The notes under the pieces were generated by a model. That model worked only from the letters and a program-made list of their open reading frames with translations. It did no database searches and was not told where the DNA came from. This document shows, one piece after another, positions 32,101-41,100 of a stretch of 64,000 nt of DNA; the first letter of the stretch is position 1; every line of letters begins with the position of its first letter. The position numbers and the translations under genes are program-made. This stretch comes from Atriophallophorus winterbourni (lineage: Eukaryota; Platyhelminthes; Trematoda; Plagiorchiida; Microphallidae), in assembly GCA_013407085.1 (NCBI GenBank), contig JACCGJ010023095.1:34817-98816 (forward strand), given 5' to 3'.

Positions 32101-35100
32101 GAAATGTGCAGTGAAATGACTGTTTTGACGGGATATGACATCTGAAATAGTGTGATAATGCGATAAGTCTTTTCATTAAAATATGGTGTACATATAAGAT
32201 TTGTGGATACCATATGATATAGGAAAACAATTTAAAGAAACTGGGCATTCATCTTTGGATCCACGCGGTTCGAAGGAGTGAAAATAATTCAAAGTATGGC
32301 ACAGGGTGTGGAAATATTGGTCAGAAATGTGTTTCGGTAAATTTGTTTTTCAAGTGGATGTGTATGACGGAAGTACGTATGATTTTCGGTAAACTTGGAC
32401 TGACACAGCACTATTCAACATAAAAGTTCGTGATTTTTCTTTGAAAACCATTTCACATGGTGATAATTTCGGACGGTAAACTGTCCCAGAGAAAGCGTAC
32501 ATGGACTAAATAAAAGTTACGACGACAGTTTAGGCGGAAATGTGGTATACGAAGGGTGCGAGTATGACTATTTGCCGGGAGATTGGAACCTATTTGAAGT
32601 AGGTGCAGATAAATGAAATAGGTAATGCAGATTTTTTTGTAATTTTATTACACTTGATTTTGTATTTTTGGTGGTTTCGGTTTTTTCAAGTTATAATAAA
32701 ACAACGAATAAAAATGAAATCACACAGAAGCCGTGATCCAGGCAAAGCGATGCACAGTCAACAGCTGCACGTGGGATAAGATATCGTCAAGTTTCTCATG
32801 CCTAGACAGATGAAATACTATATAGTGAAAATGTATATATATATATATATATATATGATATAAAAATTAAATTAATATAAGTTATAAATAATAATAATAA
32901 TCGCGTAAGGTTTCTAACCACCGGTTAAGCGGATCTTTTATGCCTCACCAAGCAAAACGAAAATTGCCTGCCGAGCCTAGTGCACAACGGTTTGGTCATT
33001 TCAAATCCATTAGCTGGTCATCCGATTATTTATTACGGCCTCGACCAAGTTCGGCTAATAGGGAAAGTGGTAAAAATGCATTCTTAATATGTGTCCCAGG
33101 TTCCAAGGTTGTCATGGCGGGAGTGTTTTGGGGATGAGCTCCCAATTCCAAAATGCTCTAATGGCGCGCGCCTCTGACAAATAAGTCCTGCTCCGGGCCT
33201 GCACGCGTGGTCCTGTGTGAACGGCGGAACTGCTTCTACTGACAGGAGAAAGGGTGACAGCGGCTGACTAGTGCCTCAAAACCAGCTTGCTTCGGGCAAG
33301 TAGAGATCGTAAGTATATGAAGGCGGTCCAAGTAGGGGAAGGAAAACACTTGTCTAAAACCTCCACTGCCTTGTGGAGATATCGAATAACTGAAAAAGGC
33401 CTCAGGACTCAACCACGATGAAAAATCATGAGCCACCGTCCCGTTAGGCAATTTGAAGTTGTATTTAGCTTTGTCTGGCCAACTCATGCGACGGCATCGT
33501 TGTACAAACGCATCAGCCTAGCTGTTCCTTTGGTTCCAGTGGTGCCGTTGATGAGAAACACTTGCTATCTGGGCAACAGCTATTTTTCCTATCATGGCGT
33601 ACATCTCAACGCCCACTGGAGAAGTACTCCATTCCTATTCTATGGGTAATAATAAGAAAAGCAGCAGAGACCGGTTAAATATATGGTTCGACTGGCGTAG
33701 AGCTCAGCGCCTGGGGCTGCTTCCGACGGTGGGAGAGATTTTCAGGTCTCATTGGACGGTTACGGCCCGACTGAAGCGTTGAAGCCCCAGTAAATAAGTT
33801 GCCATCTCACCACGGTCTGCTATCCTCATCGGGTGCATTAGGATTAAGAATAAGCGGACAAGCAGATTTTACTTTTCCGCACCAGCGAAACGAACTAGTG
33901 AACAACAAAGGACAGCTTTGAAACTGGGAATCCGGAGCGTAAGGTCCATGCTCCCAGGATTTCATGACGACGTCTCGAATATCAGAGGCGTCAGAAAATC
34001 AGCTGTGATTAACAGTGAGCTAAAAAGGCTGAAGGTCGATGTGGATGCCTTGCGAGAGACCCCATTACCGGACTAAGGTATGCTAACAGAAAGAGAATAC
34101 AAATGTTTGAAAGGAAGGTGTTCTGATGAGCCTCCATTACATGAAGTTGGAAACAGCAGCAGAACTAAGCGGGGGAGCGAACGGATTTGGACTCTAAATC
34201 TAAAGCGCATTACGTTGGTCAACGTTTATGAATCGACGCTCTCTGTGACACCTGCGGAAAGAGGCTTTTTATCATAACATCACAACAATCCTCAAAAAAC
34301 GGTGTAGTGATATTGGGTGATTTAAATGTCAGAGTTAGTGAAGATTACGAGTCTTGGCAAAACTGTCTCGAAAGGTTCGGAGTAGGTAAAAGCAATGAAA
34401 ATGGACAATGCCTTTTAGAACTGTGCACACAGTTCAGTCATTGTATCAGTAACACTTTCTTTCAAGCAAAACCACAGCATAAAGTCTCTTGGAAATATCC
34501 TTGTTCTAAGCATTGGAATCAGCTTGATTTTTATTCTTGTTAGGCGCATTATTATAGGAAGCGTACTCCTCACCAGACCATATCAAAACACAGACTGCGA
34601 CAGTGGTTTGTGCAAAACGGAAGTTCCCCAGTCGAAATTTCACCGCACCAAATTGTCTGCTAAACCAAGGATAAACGTCACTCGTATGTGCGAACCTAAT
34701 CTAGCTGCGCGATTTGCAAAAGCCTTCACAGCCGAATGCAACAAGACAACCCCAGAAGAATCGGCTTCAAAAATCTGGGAATCGCTAAAAGCTGCATATG
34801 CCGGGTCGCACTTTCCAATTATGGTCCGAAGAAAGCACGAACGAGCGAATGGTTCGAAGTGAAATCTTCTGAGATGACTTCTGTGTTGGATGAGAAACGG
34901 TCATCATTCTTGAGGTTCAAAGGTATGCCAACAGATGAAAGCTTACGACTTCTAAGAGCAGCTAGAAATAAGGTCCAACAGACTGCAAGACGACGTGCAA
35001 ATGACTATTGGACTGAAATTAACCTCATTATCCAAAAAGCTGCGGATACTGGAAATTTTCACGGTATGTATGATGGGATCAAAAGAGCCTTTGGTCCAAA

Positions 35101-38100
35101 CAAACTTAAAACAGCTCCCATCAAGTCTGTATCTGGTAACCGGATTGTCGACAAAACTCAGCAGATGGAAAGATGGGTAGAGCACTTCTCCTCCCTCTAC
35201 CCTAGGGACAGTAAGGTTTTACCGCAATCGACCGCTTAGCGAATGGGAATGCCCATGGTGACGACAGAATTCCACCTGGGTCACGAAATGCAGCAGAACA
35301 GCAATATTACAGCCTCTTTACCATTTGCTTCTTTAGTGTTGGCAGGAGTAGTGTGTCCCACATGAGATGCGAAACACGAAGATTATCACGCTATTTAAGA
35401 ACAAGGGTGATAGAGGCGACGGCAACAATAACAGAGGAATCTCCCATTTGAATGGTGTAGGCAAATTATTTGCAAAAGTCTTACAGATCCTGCTACAAGT
35501 TTTAGTTGATAGAGTTTACTCCGAATCTTAATGTGGCTTCCGCAGGGGAAGATCAACCGTTGACATGATCATCAAGAAAAGTGTCGGGAACAGCGTATGC
35601 CATTATACGCTATTTTTAATGATTTAACGAAGGCATTCGACTATGTCAGCATGGAGGGTCTTTCAAAATGATTGATCTGATAGTCTGCCCCCCCCAAGAC
35701 TGCTCGAACTCGTTATTTTGTTCCACTCTGGCATGAAGGGCTCAGTACATTTTAACGGTTTCAGTTCAGAAGCCTTTGAAATTCGCTGACGCATCAACAA
35801 GGGCTTGTACTTGCTCCCACGCTGTTCTGCATTTCTGTGATCTACTTCTGAAGCACGCTTTTAGGACGGGAACAGAAGGCATTTACATACGCACGCGAAG
35901 TGATGGTAAGCTTTTCAACCTGAATCGGTTGAGAGCACAAACCAAAAGTATGGGATGTGATAATCCGTGGCCTGTTGTTTGCCGACGATGCAGCCTTTAT
36001 TGCTTACTCCCAAGAGAACCTAAAGTCGCTAATAGACTGTTTTTCGTTGGCATGCAAAGACTTTGGTCTAACAATCAGCGTAAGCAAGACCAAAGTCATT
36101 GGTCAAGGGATTGTATCGCCTTAAATCATCATCGTTGAAAACTGTTGGCTTGAACCAGTACATCATTTCACATATCTGGGCTCAACCACTGCGGATAACC
36201 TCTCGCTAGACATGGAGATTGATAAGCGGATTTGCAGAGCAGCTGTCATTTTGTCCCGTTTGAACTCTCGTGTTTGGGGTAAAAGCAAGTTGACTGTAAA
36301 GACAAAAATGCTGGTATACAGCGCATGTGTACTAAATGCTTTACTTTATGGCAGTGAAACCTGGACCATCCATCTACAAAGCATCTTGAACATATCGTGG
36401 ATGGACAAAGTGCTTAATGCTGAAGTGCATTCAAAAGCTGATCTACAGAGCAAGTTCACCCTACTACGACAGTGCCGCCTGCGGTGGCTTGGCCATGTCT
36501 ACAGAATTGAAAATTATCGTATTCCGAAAGATCTACTCTATGGTCATTCGAAATCAGTAATTCGACTGTTGGGTAGACCGCATTTGGGGTACAAAGATGT
36601 TTGCAAAAGAGATATGAAGGCATTTGGCGTTGGGAAGAACTTGCTCTTGATCGCTCACATAGGACGCATTGTGTTAAGCGTCGTCTGTAAGCAGGGGAAA
36701 AGATACAGATCTCAACTGCTGAACGTAGACCACGCCGCCGGCGTGCAACTGACGCCGATCGACCTGAGTTCTGCATATTGTTGCGAGCGCTACGGGATAG
36801 ATTGTTCCTCTTGAATCGGACTGTCTACTCACTCGAAAAGCTGTGGAACATGAAACAAATCATGCCATTGTGGTGTACATCCATGGTCAACATCGACCGA
36901 AGGAGGCCAACAACAAAGCATATTAATGCCCACACAAGCATATATAGAGAGAGAAAGAGGGACAGAGCTGGGTTTAACAAACATATGCATACTCGGGTTA
37001 AAGGAAAATCGATTCCGATAGCGCGGAGCTAAAGCGATCAAAATGCGAATTAAAACGGTCAACACCCTGCAAAAATAAATACTTGCAATAAACGAAATGC
37101 GCCAAAAATATACAAAATTGACACCTCACTAACCGAAATATGTACAGAATTCATCCGCATTGATGGTGGCTGACATCAAGATAACACGTAAATCCGGTTT
37201 CAGCCTGGCAATGTTGCGCAAAATGGTAAGCGAAAAATCGCTCAGAAAATCTCGCTCGTGTACTTCGTCAATGATCACGTGGCTGAAATTCTATTTAGTG
37301 AATAGCAACGCTAGATTAAAATGAACATATATTATAGTGAAAGCGGTCAAGTAAATTACCACAGAGAAAATTCATTTGAAAATAATACATGTATATATGA
37401 AATCACAATCCTGATCCAAGCAAAGTGCCGCACGTTCAAAGACTGCACGTGGGTTAAGATACTGTCAAGTTGCCAAAGCCTCGAAAAATGGATGTAAAGG
37501 GAAATGGCAGTAAGAATCCAGTTTATTTCGGCATGGAACTCAATACAAATGGTAAATCGATATAGCACGATCTTAGCTGCAAAGCACAAAAGTACTGCAC
37601 GACACAGGACAATTTTCCGTTTCATATGGATAACTTAGAGTCAATAATGCTGTAAGAAATATAAAAATGTATGCCAAGATGGTTTATTGAGACTTATTCG
37701 CCAACGGAAAACACATTTCCGTTTAAAGGATAAAAAAGATGAGGATGAAGAATACATAAAATATAAATTACAAATATTACTTCCACCGCAAAGATTGAAA
37801 GATAATTTTAGGCAAACTTTTGACAGCCAACTCCTTTAAAGCACAAATTAACAAAATAAACATATACATCTGTGCACGTATGTTTAGTTTGACAAGGGTC
37901 CACGTTATATCGCAAACACATTTTCGTTATGATCATTACATTCAGTTCAGGGAAACCCTAATTTTTTAAGAAGAATGAAATTTTATTCCATTAGGTTCAA
38001 GATACGTGAAACCTTATGGTAATGTTCCGAAATGGTAAATGAAAATGGCGTGAAATCAGACATGGAATACTTGTGATCAAACTCAAGGTTAAATCGATAG

Positions 38101-41100
38101 CACAACTACGCTAATATTATACGGAAGTAGTAATGTCAGTGAAAAAATGTTGTAAAGTGCTTTCGTCAATCGACTATTGAATGTAAGTGACGGGAATCTA
38201 TTATGATACCTAGCTGACGCTTCTTCTGTACAAATATTAGAGAGTGACTTCTTAGTAAACAAACAAACATATCTTTTTTCTGTTGCACACAGTATCAGCA
38301 CTTATAAACTCCAGTTGATTCAACACTGTTTGGCAGAATCTGGTGGAGGGTAAGATTACGTTTAAAAAATTTCGTGTCAAATTTAATAAAAACAGATAAA
38401 AAGCAGAAATAGAATGACTGAGACGCGAATACGCTGTATATAACTGAATTAAATAATAACAACCTCAAGCATGGGATCAGATTGAAGCCACTGTAAAAGC
38501 ATGCCGGTGGTTACGTAGGTTATGGAACCCTGTGGTCGCAGTGGCAGACGACGTTCGAGACGGACTTGGTATCCAACCGATTCGCCAATTTTCTCTGCTC
38601 TTTCTGAAGCAACTCTCTCGGCAACCGAAATGGCGCTGATACGACGCGGTTGGGTAACTAAAATCCGCGTGACCGAACCGTTTTCGCGAAGAATCGCATC
38701 ATCCAATATCAGCTGGGGTATTTGCGTGGTTTTCCCACAACCCGTTTCGCCAGATATAACAAGGATTTGATTGCTCCGTGTAGCGCTTAGTATTTTCTGG
38801 AAAATACCAAAAGGAAAGTAAGGGTGTGACTACTGGAAATAAACAGTAAGCTGCATCACATAACAGAAGTTCAATCAGTAGCAAAAAGGAGATGGTGGAA
38901 GGGCGAAATCTAATATATAGATTATGATGAAGTGATAGGAAAAATTGAAACCACACACCACAATTATCAAAGTGATAATTCGCGTTACATACAGCATAGA
39001 CAACACAAGGTGAACTCAGTCGGAACCGCGCCAGTAGGTAGTATTACAGATTTGAAAAGCACCGAAGCTTCCAACGAAAACCTTTTTTCTGTACCTAGGG
39101 TACAATATTATCACTAAGCTTCTTCTCTACAATGAACAACACTATTTTCATCAATAGAAACGGCATTACATCGAGAGCAAACAAAGAAAACCTAATTACC
39201 ATGCAAATATCACACAAAAAATCTTAAATAGGAGAAGAAGCAATGTTACTCAAAAGGTTTCGGAATTTTCGGAAGAGTGTATCGCAGAGAATAAATCACA
39301 ACAGTCAGGCAGAAAGATACGGCACATGACTAGTCAATAATTACAGCAGCATAGCTGAAATGGAAAATGAGGTATACGGGTTCTGGATAAAAATAAGATA
39401 GGTAATGTCCCCAGGAATAGTGCACAGACAAGGCACAGGTGAATGAGGTGCCTGAGTTTCTAATAAATTACACATTCAATCAAGTTTGGTAAACAAATAG
39501 AGCGACATCAGCACGACAGCTTCATTGCAGTTTTCAATGTAATGCGTCATAATAAGCTTTTCTCGCCATTGGACGACGTAAGCGAAAGTTAAATCCAGTA
39601 GTCTCGCACAGCCATAGATTGTCCGTGGGTTGAGATATTATAAGGTGGCCAAGGTCTTAAATAGATATAAGGCAGAACATGGCAATGAAATATCAGCGTG
39701 TTACCGCCAATTAATAAAAGTGGGAAATCAATTTGCCAAGGTGTTATCTGTTATATCGAAGTACTGCACAGGATTAAGCTAACATTCAAAGAATAGGCTT
39801 ACAAAGACTGCCAAGGAATACAATTCTGAGTTGTATCTAATAGCGTATGGAGTTAGACAATGGGTCACACAGTTATAGGCTGCAAGTGTGCGGAGATACT
39901 GTGGGGATGCGAAGACCTAAACAGACGAGTAAGTATGGAATCACACGCGACTGAGTTGCTCCATAAATTTACCGCTTAAATGTACGTCTTGTGGTAATTA
40001 CAGCAACTTTTCGATACTTGACCTATGAAAAGATAATGCAGCATGTTATGAACTGTATGGTTCATGGAATTTAAAGGAATGATGCGTGCCCAAGCCTGCA
40101 GTGGATTTCTCAAAAAACTTACTACTTGCCATACCATTATAATACTACTACTAAAAGGCTTCTTTTACCTAAACTGTTGTATTGGGCCTGGTAACTGTAA
40201 TCAGAAGAGATTTCACGGTGTATATAGAGCAGATATTAGCGGCTGTTAACCGTCGACATTTGCGGCGAGGTCGCGATCGTCAATAGTAAAGGACCAGTAT
40301 CCGATGTAATGTACTTGATACGCTGTTCTATGGCCAAAAATGAGCAATCGGAGCGAAAGATGTTAAACGGCGTTCCCTATTTAATAACCATAGTTCCGCG
40401 AAAAAATTGCAGGCAAAAAGGTGACAGCAGTTTGTAGGTAAAACACATCTACAGATTGACTTTAGGGGCACAACACTATGAGCTAAATAATAGTGTTTAC
40501 GTCCTTCGAATGACCAGGACAAGTTTAAAAATTATACTCTCACTGTTGACCGTATCATATGTTGATTGCGGAGCCAGGTAGACTGGAAAAAACAGCCAGC
40601 AGGCCAATCAATGACATCCGATAACGTATGAAAAGTAATAAAATCACGAAAGAAATGACTTCACGTGATTGCGCGTGATATAATGCTGTCTATAATTAAG
40701 AAAACTATATTCACGTATACAAAATATAAATTATAAGCATTACCTCCGACATAGCATAAGCAGGCAAATTTTTCCTGAATTCGAGCATTCGATTATATTC
40801 GGGAGAATTCCGAGTCGCTAAAAGTGATTGTTTCAACGACTGATCCAACGTTTCTCGGCGTGTTAACGTGGTGGACACAGGTCGAGCGTTTGATGCGTCA
40901 CTTTCATATATTAGAGGTGCTGGAATATCTTCGGAATCATTATTGTTAGGCTTTTGAGCACTGGCTGCTTGAATGTTTGTCATCAAATGTGATAATTTGT
41001 TCAGATTGATCCCAGTAAGATCCAAAGTGGAAAACTGGCGAAAGAAATGAAAATAAAGGCGATCAAAGCACTTCTAATTCTGTGGAGCATAATAGACACG

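Noticed and set aside
34116..34160. CTGATGAG with a later GGAAAC as another hammerhead
   Set aside because: Lies in RTE endonuclease coding sequence and has no pairing stems at the right spacing.
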